NCBI RefSeq assembly: GCF_004298145.1
Contig: NZ_SCRH01000032.1
Span: 1-64,000 of the forward strand
Reading direction: 5' to 3'
DNA from: Mycobacterium sp.
GTDB lineage: Bacteria > Actinomycetota > Actinomycetes > Mycobacteriales > Mycobacteriaceae
Length of the DNA: 64,000 nt
In this document: positions 10,150 to 18,493 of the stretch, one piece after another
How the letters are laid out: each line of letters begins with the position of its first letter
Position numbering within the stretch: position 1 is the stretch's first letter
Made by a program: the position numbers and the translations under genes
Notes under the pieces: generated by a model
The model's input: the letters and a program-made list of their open reading frames with translations, nothing else
Databases searched by the model: none
Told to the model about the DNA's origin: nothing

Positions 10150-10404
10150 TCAGTTGCCGGCTTCGGCCAGCTTCGCCTTCACCTGGGCGGCACTCGGGTT
10201 GGTCAGCGTCGACCCGTCGGCGAACTTCACCGTCGGCACCGTCCTGTTGCCGCCGTTGACCGAGCCGACGAAATCAGCGGCCGCCGCGTCGTGCTCGATG
10301 TCGACAGCCTCGTACGCAATTCCGTTGGACTTGAGCACGGTCATGAGCCGATGGCAGTAGCCACACCAGGAGGTGGTGTAGACGGTGAGCGGGGCAGAGG
10401 TCAT
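10150..10404 (-). CDS. mrx1: Mycoredoxin-1
   Basis: An 84-residue glutaredoxin-fold protein with the mycoredoxin active site WCGYC near the N-terminus, a cis-Pro TVPTV and GGNRT. It reduces S-mycothiolated proteins using mycothiol. It matches Rv3198A and keeps the same convergent position after nudC. ATG 10404 gives the family length. The reading frame stays open upstream through the 57-bp repeat array, so a longer automated prediction would add a spurious repetitive N-terminus. Confidence 0.92.
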   Translation of the reverse strand: MTSAPLTVYTTSWCGYCHRLMTVLKSNGIAYEAVDIEHDAAAADFVGSVNGGNRTVPTVKFADGSTLTNPSAAQVKAKLAEAGN

Positions 10405-10416
10405 AGCCCGATAACG

Positions 10417-10555
10417 TAGCCCGGCGACGATGCATTCCGCGCAGCGGGATGCGGAGGAGTGGGCGATCGGTTGTAGCCCGGCGACGATGCATTCCGCGCA
10501 GCGGGATGCGGAGGAGTGGGCGATCGGTTGTAGCCCGGCGACGATGCATTCCGCG
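10417..10555. repeat. 57-bp tandem repeat array between mrx1 and uvrD2
   Basis: Two identical 57-bp units (10417-10473 and 10474-10530) are followed by a 25-bp partial third copy. Because 57 is a multiple of three, open frames run through it on both strands as a 19-residue repeat. It starts 13 bp upstream of the mrx1 start codon and ends 100 bp before uvrD2, so it lies in the divergent control region. Its sequence is not related to the repeat at 1-120, although the unit length is the same. It is likely to vary in copy number between strains. Confidence 0.9.
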
Positions 10556-10654
10556 TTGGGGGCGCCGACTCGCCGGCGCGACACGCCAGGCCTTCCGATT
10601 TGGGCGTGGCGATGCATCAGGTTCGTCGGCGGCTTGTCAGTATGGGAGGCCAAG

Positions 10655-12775
10655 ATGGACGCCATGCCGACGGTCGCCGAACCACTGACAGCCGGGCTGG
10701 ACGACGAGCAGCGCGAGGCAGTGCTGGCTCCGCGCGGCCCGGTCTGCGTGCTGGCGGGCGCCGGAACGGGTAAGACCCGCACCATCACTCACCGGATCGC
10801 CCAGCTGGTCGCCGGCGGTCATGTCGCGGCCGGTCAGGTGCTGGCGGTCACGTTCACCCAGCGGGCGGCGGGGGAGATGCGCTCCAGGTTGCGGACGATC
10901 GACGCCGCGGCGGGCGCGGGGCCGGCCGTCGGCGCGGTCTCGGCCCTGACGTTTCACGCGGCGGCCCACCGGCAGCTGCGGTACTTCTGGCCGCGGGTGG
11001 TCGGTGACACCGGTTGGCAGCTGTTGGACAGTAAATTCGCCGTCGTGGCCCGCGCGGCCAGCCGGACCCGACTCAATGCCGGCACCGACGACGTGCGCGA
11101 CCTGGCCGGCGAGATCGAGTGGGCCAAAGCGTCGCTGATCGGCCCCGAGGAATACCCGGCCGCGGTGGCCGCCGCCGGGCGGGACATTCCACTGGACGCC
11201 GCTCAGATCGCCGGGGTCTATGCCGCCTACGAGGCCCTGAAGGCCCGCGGCGAGCATGTCACCCTGCTCGATTTCGACGATCTGCTGCTGCACACCGCGG
11301 CCGCGATCGAAAACGACCCGGCGGTGGCCGAAGAGTTCCGGGACCGCTACCGCTGTTTCGTGGTCGACGAATACCAGGACGTGACGCCGTTGCAGCAGCG
11401 GGTGCTGACGGCCTGGTTGGGCGACCGCGACGACCTGACGGTGGTGGGCGATGCCAACCAGACGATCTACTCGTTCACCGGGGCATCGCCGCGGTTCCTG
11501 CTCGACTTCTCCCGCCGCTTCCCCGACGCCACGGTCGTGCGCCTGGAGCGTGATTACCGTTCCACCCCCCAGGTGGTGTCGCTGGCCAACCAGGTGATCG
11601 CCGCGGCGCGCGGCCGGGTCGCCGGCAGCAAGCTGCACCTGGTGGGCCAGCGCGCGCCGGGCCCTGCGCCGACGTTCCACGAGCATGCCGACGAGCCCGC
11701 CGAGGCGGCCGCCGTCGTCGCGTCGATCGCGCGACTCATCGAAGCCGGCACGCCCCCGTCGGAGATCGCGGTGCTGTACCGGGTCAACGCGCAGTCGGAG
11801 ATCTACGAGGAGGCGTTGACCGAGGCGGGCATCGCCTACCAAATCCGCGGCGGCGAGGGATTCTTCAATCGCCAGGAGATCAAACAGGCCCTGCTGGCGC
11901 TGCAGCGTGCCGCCGAGCGCGGCTCTGAGCATGGCCCAGCAGGACCCCTGCCCGAGGTCGTGCGCGCGGTGCTGGAACCGCTGGGGCTGACGGCGGAAGA
12001 GCCGGTCGGCACCCGGGCCCGCGAGCGCTGGGAAGCCTTGAGCGCACTGGCCGAACTGGTGGATGACGAGGTGGCGCAACGCCCGCAACTGGAATTCCCG
12101 GGACTGCTGGCCGAGCTTCGGATGCGCGCCGATGCCCGGCACCCCCCGGTGGTGCAAGGCGTCGCGCTGGCGTCGCTGCACGCCGCCAAGGGACTCGAGT
12201 GGGACGCGGTGTTCTTGGTCGGCCTGGCCGACGGCACGCTACCCATCTCGCACGCGCTGGCTCACGGCGCCGAGAGCGAGGCGGTCGAGGAGGAGCGCCG
12301 ACTGCTTTACGTCGGAATCACCAGGGCCCGAGTGCATTTGGCGCTGAGCTGGGCGTTAGCCCGCAGCCCGGGCGGGCGCCAGGGCCGCAAGCCGTCGCGA
12401 TTCCTCAACGGCATCGCACCCCAGGCGCGGGCCGAGCCGGGGCCGAGCAAATCTCGGCGCAACCGGGGCACCGCGACCCGCTGCCGGATCTGCAACAAGA
12501 ACCTGACCACCCCGGCGGCCGTCATGCTGCGCCGCTGCGAGACGTGTGCGGCCGACATCGACGAGGACCTGTTGCTGCGGCTGAAGGCCTGGCGGTTGGA
12601 TGTCGCCAAGGAACAGAAGGTGCCCGCCTACGTCGTCTTCACCGACAACACGCTGATCGCCATCGCCGAGCTGCGGCCTGGCGACGACGAGGCGCTGATC
12701 GCGATTCCCGGCATCGGCGCGCGCAAGCTGGAACAGTACGGCCCCGACGTGCTGGAGCTGGTTCGCGGTCGCTGA
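10655..12775 (+). CDS. uvrD2: DNA helicase UvrD2 with HRDC and tetracysteine domains
   Basis: 706 residues, an SF1A 3'-5' helicase that is essential in M. tuberculosis. Walker A GAGTGKT lies near residues 33-40 and VVDEYQD near 238, with [12 protein letters not shown] and [10 protein letters not shown] following. The C-terminus has a zinc-type CRIC...CETC motif from about residue 609 and then an HRDC domain. It matches Rv3198c. I chose ATG 10655 because GGGAGG at 10644-10649 stands five bases upstream; ATG 10664 is an alternative. The frame is open further upstream only because it runs through the repeat. Confidence 0.93.
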   Translation: MDAMPTVAEPLTAGLDDEQREAVLAPRGPVCVLAGAGTGKTRTITHRIAQLVAGGHVAAGQVLAVTFTQRAAGEMRSRLRTIDAAAGAGPAVGAVSALTFHAAAHRQLRYFWPRVVGDTGWQLLDSKFAVVARAASRTRLNAGTDDVRDLAGEIEWAKASLIGPEEYPAAVAAAGRDIPLDAAQIAGVYAAYEALKARGEHVTLLDFDDLLLHTAAAIENDPAVAEEFRDRYRCFVVDEYQDVTPLQQRVLTAWLGDRDDLTVVGDANQTIYSFTGASPRFLLDFSRRFPDATVVRLERDYRSTPQVVSLANQVIAAARGRVAGSKLHLVGQRAPGPAPTFHEHADEPAEAAAVVASIARLIEAGTPPSEIAVLYRVNAQSEIYEEALTEAGIAYQIRGGEGFFNRQEIKQALLALQRAAERGSEHGPAGPLPEVVRAVLEPLGLTAEEPVGTRARERWEALSALAELVDDEVAQRPQLEFPGLLAELRMRADARHPPVVQGVALASLHAAKGLEWDAVFLVGLADGTLPISHALAHGAESEAVEEERRLLYVGITRARVHLALSWALARSPGGRQGRKPSRFLNGIAPQARAEPGPSKSRRNRGTATRCRICNKNLTTPAAVMLRRCETCAADIDEDLLLRLKAWRLDVAKEQKVPAYVVFTDNTLIAIAELRPGDDEALIAIPGIGARKLEQYGPDVLELVRGR

Positions 12776-12795
12776 CCGGTAAACTCGCAGGTCAC

Positions 12796-12840
12796 AAAAT
12801 CGGTTGTGGTCGACGAGGGTGACCGTTTACCCTCGATACC
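12796..12840 (+). promoter_or_regulatory. Candidate WhiB7-dependent promoter of whiB7
   Basis: An AAAAT tract (12796-12800) lies just upstream of a -35-like TTGTGG (12804-12809). An 18-bp spacer then leads to a -10-like TACCCT (12828-12833), predicting a start near 12840. WhiB7 is known to need an AT-rich tract directly upstream of the -35 for activation with SigA and to autoregulate, and this arrangement fits. The leader from here to the start codon is about 365 nt. Confidence 0.7.
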
Positions 12841-12892
12841 GCGACTCGGTACTCAGGAAGCCGGCATTAGGGAAGTAAGGAGGGTGGCTGCG

Positions 12893-13063
12893 ATGATCAA
12901 CGACGCGTTCGGTGTCGGCGTGGCCCGCGCGACCCGCCCTGTCCTGTCCACGGAAAGCCCCCATGCCGCACACGCCGCCGTGTCGGCGGCCGCGCGTAAG
13001 CATCGCGCCGCCGCCGCGACCGACGCGTCCGTAGGAGTCGGGGGCCCACCGAAGGCAAGGTAA
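12893..13063 (+). CDS. Alanine-rich leader peptide (uORF) of whiB7
   Basis: A 56-codon ORF in the whiB7 leader with a near-consensus site TAAGGAGGG (12876-12884) and ATG 12893. Sixteen of 56 residues are Ala, concentrated between residues 25 and 45, including a run of four. The ribosome site is better than that of most genes in the window, so it is very likely translated. The composition fits published evidence that mycobacterial whiB7 responds to ribosome stalling and alanine shortage. It is probably a sensor of translation and not a functional protein. Confidence 0.7.
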   Translation: MINDAFGVGVARATRPVLSTESPHAAHAAVSAAARKHRAAAATDASVGVGGPPKAR

Positions 13064-13087
13064 GCGCTAGCCCCGGTTTTCACCCAG

Positions 13088-13141
13088 ATGGCCACGGACC
13101 CGAAGTCAAGGATCCGTGGCCATAGTTGTCGGGTCGACAAC
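13088..13141 (+). terminator. Hairpins in the whiB7 leader (candidate attenuator)
   Basis: A perfect 11-bp stem pairs ATGGCCACGGA (13088-13098) with TCCGTGGCCAT (13113-13123) over a 14-nt loop. A second stem of 6 bp (GTTGTC 13125-13130, GACAAC 13136-13141) follows at once, then CTTT. Both lie just after the leader ORF and before whiB7. They fit an attenuator that ribosome stalling in the uORF would disrupt. The U-tract is poor, so termination strength is uncertain. Confidence 0.5.
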
Positions 13142-13205
13142 CTTTCGACCTGGTCCGGATCACTGCCGAGGACAGCAACCCAGACCAGGAAGTAGGTGGT
13201 AGGAC

Positions 13206-13487
13206 GTGTCGGCACCGACAATCCCCAGACCCGCCCCCCGACCGGCCCTGCCGTGTCACGCCGGCGATCCCGACCTCTGGTTCGCCGAAGCCCCGGCCGA
13301 TCTCGAGCGCGCCAAGTCGCTGTGCGTCGATTGCCCGGTGCGCCGCCAGTGCCTGGCGGCCGCGCTGGAACGGGCCGAGCCCTGGGGCGTGTGGGGCGGC
13401 GAAATCTTCGACCGCGGCGCAGTCCTGAGCTTCAAACGACCCCGCGGACGTCCCCGCAAGAGCCGGCAGGACGGAGCGGCCGCTTAG
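13206..13487 (+). CDS. whiB7: Redox-responsive regulator WhiB7
   Basis: 93 residues. Four Fe-S ligand cysteines are present (CHAGDPDLWF, then CVDCPVRRQC), followed by the WhiB turn EPWGVWGGE and a C-terminal AT-hook RGRPRK that is specific to WhiB7. It activates intrinsic multidrug-resistance genes together with SigA. It matches Rv3197A and keeps its place between uvrD2 and the ABC1 gene. The start is GTG 13206, preceded by AGGAAGTAGGTGG. The long leader upstream carries a promoter, uORF and hairpins, annotated separately. Confidence 0.95.
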   Translation: MSAPTIPRPAPRPALPCHAGDPDLWFAEAPADLERAKSLCVDCPVRRQCLAAALERAEPWGVWGGEIFDRGAVLSFKRPRGRPRKSRQDGAAA

Positions 13488-13495
13488 GCCGCGAA

Positions 13496-13544
13496 ACTGC
13501 AACTGCCGACACGTTTCTCGAGTACGGGTGTCGGTAGTTGCAGT
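13496..13544. terminator. Bidirectional hairpin between whiB7 and the ABC1-kinase gene
   Basis: A 17-bp inverted repeat with one mismatch (13496-13512 against 13528-13544) lies between two convergent genes, ten bases after the whiB7 stop. Position and symmetry suit a bidirectional transcription terminator, though no U-tract is present on either side. Confidence 0.65.
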
Positions 13545-13569
13545 CTCGTGAACTTGACGACCGCCCGAA

Positions 13570-14913
13570 CTAGACCACCGCGCTGTCGGGTTCGGCGAAC
13601 CCGGGCACCAGCTCTTCGGACAGTGCCTTGATCGGCACGTGGGCATCCAGCTGACACAGGATCGCGGCCACCGACATGATCACCCGCATCGGGATCACCA
13701 GCTTCGGCGGCAGGTCCATCTGACGCGCCGTGCGGATCTGTGACACGGACCGATCGATCTCGATGGCGGACATCTTCTGCAGCCACTTGCGGGTGTAGTG
13801 GAAGACCTCGACCTCGACCGGTTCGACGTACTGGCGCAGCATGTCGTCGATGTCGCGCACCGACACCTGCTGGCCCTTCTGGATGAACCCGGCCTTCTCC
13901 ATCGTCGGCAACAGCAGATCGTAGTTCTTGTCGCGGGCCAGCCGGATGCTCATCCCGAGCTCGATCGGCAAACCGCCGGGCAGTGGCGCGACCGCGCCGA
14001 AGTCGATCACGCCCATGCGGTCGTCGGGAAGCAGCATGAAGTTGCCCGGGTGGGCGTCGCCGTGCAGCATCCCCAACCGGCGCGGCGCGTCGAAGGTGAG
14101 CTCGAGCAGCCGGGTGCCGACCAGGTCACGCTGTTCGGTGGTGCCGTGGCGGATGATCTCGGCCAACGGGATGCCTTGCATCCACTCCTGGATCACCACC
14201 TTCGGTGCGCTCGCCACGATTCGCGGCACCGCGAAGTGCGGGTGGTCCTGATACGCCTTGGCGAAGGCGCGCTGGTTCTCGGCCTCGAGCCGATAGTCCA
14301 GTTCCATCTCGGTGCGCTCGATCAGCTCGTCGACCACGCCTCGGATGTCGGCGCCCGGAGCGAGTTGCTTGAAGATCCCGACCAACCGCTGCATGGTCTT
14401 GAGGTCGGCCCGCAGTGCCTCATCGGCTCCGGGGTACTGGATCTTGACCGCCACCTCGCGGCCGTCGGACCACACCCCCTTGTGCACCTGGCCGATGCTG
14501 GCCGAGGCCACCGGGGTGTCGTCGAACGAACTGAACCGCTCGCGCCACTTGGTGCCCAGTTGGGCGTCGAGCACGCGGTGCACCTTGGCGGCGGGCAGCG
14601 GCGGGGCGTCCTTTTGCAGCTTGGTCAACGCTTCGCGGTACGGCTCGCCGAACTCCTCGGGAATCGCGGCCTCGAGCACCGATAGGGCCTGGCCCACCTT
14701 CATCGCGCCGCCCTTGAGCTCACCCAAGACGGTGAACAACTGGTGGGCGGCCTTTTCCAGAAGCTCGGCCTGGACCTCGTCCCTGGACTTTCCGGTCAGC
14801 CGTTTACCGAATCCGATCGCTGCCCGACCGGCGAACCCCACCGGGATGCTGGCCAGCTTCGCGTTACGCGCGGCCCGGCCCCGTTTGATGTCTGCCACGT
14901 ACCCATCATCCAT
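13570..14913 (-). CDS. ABC1/AarF family atypical kinase-ATPase
   Basis: 447 residues. ABC1-family (ADCK/UbiB) motifs are in order: KGGAMKVGQ (the KxGQ N-terminal signature), VAVKIQYPG (nucleotide-binding Lys), HGDAHPGN and VIDFGA. The family are atypical kinases/ATPases tied to isoprenoid-quinone metabolism. The M. tuberculosis homologue Rv3197 adjoins whiB7 and has been linked to macrolide tolerance, so neighbourhood and regulon may go together. ATG 14913 gives the homologue's length; a TTG at 14946 would add 11 residues. No clear ribosome site is seen for either. Confidence 0.85.
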   Translation of the reverse strand: MDDGYVADIKRGRAARNAKLASIPVGFAGRAAIGFGKRLTGKSRDEVQAELLEKAAHQLFTVLGELKGGAMKVGQALSVLEAAIPEEFGEPYREALTKLQKDAPPLPAAKVHRVLDAQLGTKWRERFSSFDDTPVASASIGQVHKGVWSDGREVAVKIQYPGADEALRADLKTMQRLVGIFKQLAPGADIRGVVDELIERTEMELDYRLEAENQRAFAKAYQDHPHFAVPRIVASAPKVVIQEWMQGIPLAEIIRHGTTEQRDLVGTRLLELTFDAPRRLGMLHGDAHPGNFMLLPDDRMGVIDFGAVAPLPGGLPIELGMSIRLARDKNYDLLLPTMEKAGFIQKGQQVSVRDIDDMLRQYVEPVEVEVFHYTRKWLQKMSAIEIDRSVSQIRTARQMDLPPKLVIPMRVIMSVAAILCQLDAHVPIKALSEELVPGFAEPDSAVV

Positions 14914-14941
14914 GATGGCCTGCGCGATGTGGAGAGAAGTC

Positions 14942-14957
14942 GACAACGGTCGTTGTC
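14942..14957. promoter_or_regulatory. Palindrome upstream of the ABC1-kinase gene
   Basis: GACAACG and CGTTGTC arms of 7 bp with a 2-bp spacer lie 29 bp upstream of the chosen start codon. The compact symmetry suggests an operator for a dimeric repressor or activator. No cognate regulator is identifiable. Confidence 0.35.
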
Positions 14958-15003
14958 ACACTCAGTGGGCGCAGGTCGGCGGACCCGCCGCGGCGCGTCC
15001 GCA

Positions 15004-15861
15004 TCAGCAGGCGCACAGCGGGTGTTTGTCCCATCGCCTGGCGATGATCGCGCCGGCGTGCAGATCGAATTCCAGGGTTGCGTTCAGCGTCTGGGGTGCG
15101 TCCGGATCGGGCGCCGCCTCCCGCCCGCGCACGGCCGCGATCACCCGGTTCACCTGAGAAAGCGCCAGCGCCGCGGTCGCCAGCACGGTGGCCCGGTCGG
15201 CGATTCCGACGGTTTCCCGCAGCTGCGCACAGATCGCCGGCCACGCCGCGTCGCGGTCCCTGCGATGCAGGTCCGCACATACCAGGCAGCTGGTCACGCC
15301 GGGAATCACTAGCGGACCCACCAGCCCGATGCCGTCGCGCACCCGAACCAGCAGATGCGCGACGCCCTGCTCATGCAGATCGCGCACGATGCGCGGGTCG
15401 GCGACCAGGTAGTCCGACAACACCACCAGGTCGACGTCGTCGGCCGACACCGCGGCGTGTGGTTGGCTGCTGTGCGCGATCCGGGCGCCCGAGCAGCGCA
15501 ACGACTCCACCAGCAGCTCGGTGAGCGGTCCGCGCCCGTGAATGCGCACCGAGGGAGCCCGGCCGCGCGATCGCCCGCATTCGGTCGCCACCCCGGCGCC
15601 GACCAATTGCGCGATCAGGTCTCGCAGGCCGTCGGCGTCGGTCAGGCCGCGGTCGAGCGCCCGGCGCCGCAGCTCCGGCAGCGGGGTCGGTGACCACATG
15701 GACCGCAACAGCGTGGCCAGCTCGGCGGCGGGCAAGCCACTCGGGGGGCGCACCAGCACCGCGCGGCGCGGATCCCAGCCGACCTGGACCGCGCCGTCGG
15801 GTCGCAGCAATACCGGCATCGCGGGGTCGAGCGCATAGGTGGACAGCACGGCCGACGGCAC
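15004..15861 (-). CDS. E1-like/TOMM cyclodehydratase-type protein (Rv3196 family)
   Basis: 285 residues. The N-terminal half resembles a RiPP-recognition/winged region, and the middle and C-terminal half an E1/ThiF-like fold seen in TOMM leader-peptide-binding cyclodehydratase partners. A CLVC pair near residue 190 and a terminal CAC (Cys283, Cys285) could form a zinc tetrathiolate. The usual adenylation GxGxxG is not evident. It matches Rv3196. It is followed at close range by the DUF2342 metalloprotease-like gene in the same direction (that gene lies upstream). No precursor peptide was recognised nearby, so a RiPP role is inference. Confidence 0.6.
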   Translation of the reverse strand: MPSAVLSTYALDPAMPVLLRPDGAVQVGWDPRRAVLVRPPSGLPAAELATLLRSMWSPTPLPELRRRALDRGLTDADGLRDLIAQLVGAGVATECGRSRGRAPSVRIHGRGPLTELLVESLRCSGARIAHSSQPHAAVSADDVDLVVLSDYLVADPRIVRDLHEQGVAHLLVRVRDGIGLVGPLVIPGVTSCLVCADLHRRDRDAAWPAICAQLRETVGIADRATVLATAALALSQVNRVIAAVRGREAAPDPDAPQTLNATLEFDLHAGAIIARRWDKHPLCAC

Positions 15862-15897
15862 CGCGCAACTGTGTCACGCCGAAGGCGATGGCCTCGC

Positions 15898-17283
15898 TCA
15901 GTTGTCCACAGGGCCGCCGGCGGAACCGGGTCCCGCGGCGTCGGGACCGTCCGGGCCCTCGCGCTCGAGTCTGGCGATCGCCTCATCGATGCCGCTGGTG
16001 TCACCGCCGATGACCCGGTCGATGAAACCTGCCGGCTCGTCGAGGTCCTCGGCGCCGGGCAGCAGATCGGGGTGTTGCCAGATGCCGTCGCGGACGTCGA
16101 CCCCGCCGGCCTGTGTCAGGCGCTCCCAGAACGCGGCGGCCTCGCGCATCTTGCGCGGCCGCAGCTCCAGTCCCACCAGCGTCGCGAAGGTCTGCTCGGC
16201 CGGCCCGCCGCTGGCGCGGCGCCGGCGCAGCGTCTCGGCGAGTGCGGCCGCGCCCGGAATCCGGTCGCCCAGGGCGCCGGCCACCACCACCTGCACCCAA
16301 CCTTCGATCAGGGCGAGCAGCGTCTCCAGCCGTTCCAGCGCCTGCGTCTGTGCCGGCGTGGCCTTGGGCTCGAATACGCCTTGCCCCAACAGGTTTTCGA
16401 TCGCCGCCGGATCCGACAGCGACGCCGGATTGAAGTCGCGAGCCAGCTCCTCGATTCCGGACATGTCGATCTGCATACCCATCGCGTAGGCCTCGACCGC
16501 GCCCAGCAATTGGCTCGACAGCCAGGGGACGTGACTGAACAGCCGGTGGTGGGCGGCCTCGCGCGCCGCCAGGAAGGTCAGGATCTCGCTGCGCGGCCGC
16601 TCGAGTCCGGTGGTGAACGATTCGACGGCGTCGGGCATGATCGCCGCAATTCCCTTGGGCCCCAACGGCAAACCGATATCGGTCGAGGTCAGCACCTCGC
16701 GGGACAACCGGCCCAGCGCCTGCCCGAGCTGGGAGCCGAACGCCATGCCACCCATCTGCGACATCATCTGCAGCAGCGGGCCGGCCATGCTCTTGGCTTC
16801 TTCGGGTAGCGACGCCGCCCACACCGTCGAGATCTGTTGGGCCATCGGATCACACAGCCGCTTCCACGTCCCCAACGTGTTGTCGACCCAGTCGGCGGGG
16901 GTCCAACCCACCGCCTTGGCGGTGCCCGCGGGCAACGCCGTCGCTCCGTCCAGCCAGGTTTCGGCCAGATGCACCGCGTCGGCGATCGCCGAGGTCGTCG
17001 TGGCCGGCACCGGCGCCACGAACCCGATCGAATTCGACGCGACTCGCCGCGCCAATTCGTAATTGACCGGCCCCGAACTCGTTCCGCCGGTTCCGACAGT
17101 GCCCGCGCTGCTGAACATCTGACCCAGCTGGGTGAAGATCTGCCCCAAGTCGCCCATGCCGAAATCACCGCTCATGCCGAACGCGGCGAACGGGTCGGAC
17201 GGGTTCGAGCCTGAATCGGGATCTTTTTTCCCGTGTTTGTCGGGGTCCTCCCCATGGGAGAAGCCGAACGGCAGGTCAGCCAT
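15898..17283 (-). CDS. DUF2342 putative zinc-dependent metalloprotease (Rv3195 family)
   Basis: 461 residues. The N-terminus is Gly/Asp/Ser-rich and low-complexity (about 1-60), followed by a helical domain. REAAHHRLF at residues 241-249 is the family's metal-ligand motif; a Glu-rich helix follows, as in zincin-like folds. The family is annotated as zinc-dependent metalloprotease or F420-associated, and its substrate is unknown. ATG 17283 is preferred because TACCGT stands exactly seven bases upstream, the layout of a mycobacterial leaderless mRNA; a GTG at 17301 is possible. It is divergent from the PDZ-Lon gene. Confidence 0.72.
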   Translation of the reverse strand: MADLPFGFSHGEDPDKHGKKDPDSGSNPSDPFAAFGMSGDFGMGDLGQIFTQLGQMFSSAGTVGTGGTSSGPVNYELARRVASNSIGFVAPVPATTTSAIADAVHLAETWLDGATALPAGTAKAVGWTPADWVDNTLGTWKRLCDPMAQQISTVWAASLPEEAKSMAGPLLQMMSQMGGMAFGSQLGQALGRLSREVLTSTDIGLPLGPKGIAAIMPDAVESFTTGLERPRSEILTFLAAREAAHHRLFSHVPWLSSQLLGAVEAYAMGMQIDMSGIEELARDFNPASLSDPAAIENLLGQGVFEPKATPAQTQALERLETLLALIEGWVQVVVAGALGDRIPGAAALAETLRRRRASGGPAEQTFATLVGLELRPRKMREAAAFWERLTQAGGVDVRDGIWQHPDLLPGAEDLDEPAGFIDRVIGGDTSGIDEAIARLEREGPDGPDAAGPGSAGGPVDN

Positions 17284-17290
17284 GACCCCA

Positions 17291-17386
17291 ACGGTACTCA
17301 CCGTGGGATCGGAAGGCGCGCGGCGACGCGTCAGCTTGTAGCTGAACCTTGCAGCTGAATATCGGGCCGCGAGCCCCGTCTAGTGT
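17291..17386. promoter_or_regulatory. Divergent pair of leaderless promoters
   Basis: On the minus strand, -10 TACCGT (17291-17296) lies seven bases before ATG 17283. On the plus strand, -10 TAGTGT (17381-17386) lies seven bases before GTG 17394. Both match TANNNT and would start transcription at or within a base of the start codon. The shared 84 bp between the -10 elements would hold both -35 regions and any operator. Confidence 0.65.
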
Positions 17387-17393
17387 ATTCGGC

Positions 17394-18419
17394 GTGAACA
17401 GGCGCATCCTGACCTTGATGGTCGCGCTGGTGCCGATCGTGGTGTTCGGCGTGTTGCTGGCGGTGGTGACGGTGCCGTTCGTGTCGCTGGGTCCCGGTCC
17501 CACCTTCGACACGCTCGGCGAGGTCGACGGCAAGCAGGTGGTGGCGATCCAGGGCACGCTGACGCATCCGACCACCGGTCACCTGAATATGACGACGGTT
17601 TCCCAGCGCGACGGTCTGACGCTGGGCGAGGCGCTGACGCTCTGGCTGTCGGACCAGGAACAGCTGGTGCCGCGCGATCTCATCTACCCGCCCGGCCAGT
17701 CGCGGGAGGATGTGGACAAGGCCAACAACGCGGACTTCAAGCAATCCGAGGACAGCGCCGCCTACGCGGCGCTGGGTTATCTGAAGTACCCCCCGGCGGT
17801 CACGGTGGCCAAGGTGGTCCCCGAGCCCGGTCCCTCGGCGGGCAAGCTGAAGGCCGGCGATGCGATCGACGCGGTCGACGGCACCCCGGTCGCGACCGTC
17901 GACGCATTCACCGGGCTGCTGAAGAACACCAAAGCCGGTCAGACCGTGACGATCGACTACCGCCGCAAGAACGAGCCCGCCGGTGTGGCGCAGATCACGC
18001 TGGGCTCCAACAAGGACCGTGACTACGGCTACCTCGGCGTCGCGGTGCTCGATGCGCCGTGGGCGCCGTTCGTCGTGGACTTCAACCTCGCCAATGTGGG
18101 CGGGCCGTCCGCCGGACTGATGTTCAGCCTGGCCGTGATCGACAAGTTGACCACCGGGAGCCTGGCCGGGTCGAACTTCGTCGCGGGAACCGGGACCATT
18201 TCCGCCGACGGCAAGGTCGGGCAGATCGGCGGCATCACCCACAAGATGGTCGCCGCGCACGCGGCCGGGGCCACGGTGTTCCTGGTGCCGGCGAAGAACT
18301 GTTACGAGGCCAGTGCGGACAATCCGTCCGGGTTGCGGTTGGTCAAGGTCGAGACGCTCGGTCAGGCGGTGGACGCGCTGCACGCGATCACGTCCGGCGG
18401 GCAGCCGTCGAGTTGCTAG
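17394..18419 (+). CDS. Membrane-anchored PDZ-Lon-type serine protease (Rv3194c family)
   Basis: 341 residues. One N-terminal membrane segment (about 6-28) is followed by an extracytoplasmic PDZ domain (about 130-215) and a Lon-type proteolytic domain. The dyad is seen as Ser239 in GGPSAGLM and Lys284 in HKMVAA. Lon catalytic domains outside an AAA+ chain occur in this SdrC-like family, probably cleaving envelope or membrane-proximal proteins. The GTG 17394 start is set by the leaderless -10. The large UPF0182 gene follows after 74 bp in the same direction. Confidence 0.82.
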   Translation: MNRRILTLMVALVPIVVFGVLLAVVTVPFVSLGPGPTFDTLGEVDGKQVVAIQGTLTHPTTGHLNMTTVSQRDGLTLGEALTLWLSDQEQLVPRDLIYPPGQSREDVDKANNADFKQSEDSAAYAALGYLKYPPAVTVAKVVPEPGPSAGKLKAGDAIDAVDGTPVATVDAFTGLLKNTKAGQTVTIDYRRKNEPAGVAQITLGSNKDRDYGYLGVAVLDAPWAPFVVDFNLANVGGPSAGLMFSLAVIDKLTTGSLAGSNFVAGTGTISADGKVGQIGGITHKMVAAHAAGATVFLVPAKNCYEASADNPSGLRLVKVETLGQAVDALHAITSGGQPSSC

Positions 18420-18493
18420 ACGAGCGCGGGATCGCCGGTTGCCGCAATGCGTAGAGTTGTCACCGTCTAGCAATCGATCAGGGAGCGTAGCCA

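Noticed and set aside
10405..10788. Extended N-terminus of mycoredoxin through the 57-bp repeats
   Set aside because: The homologue starts at MTSAPL; the added residues are only translated repeat.
15004..15861. Calling a complete RiPP/TOMM biosynthetic cluster
   Set aside because: No precursor peptide, YcaO or dehydrogenase gene is nearby; only the E1-like protein is present.
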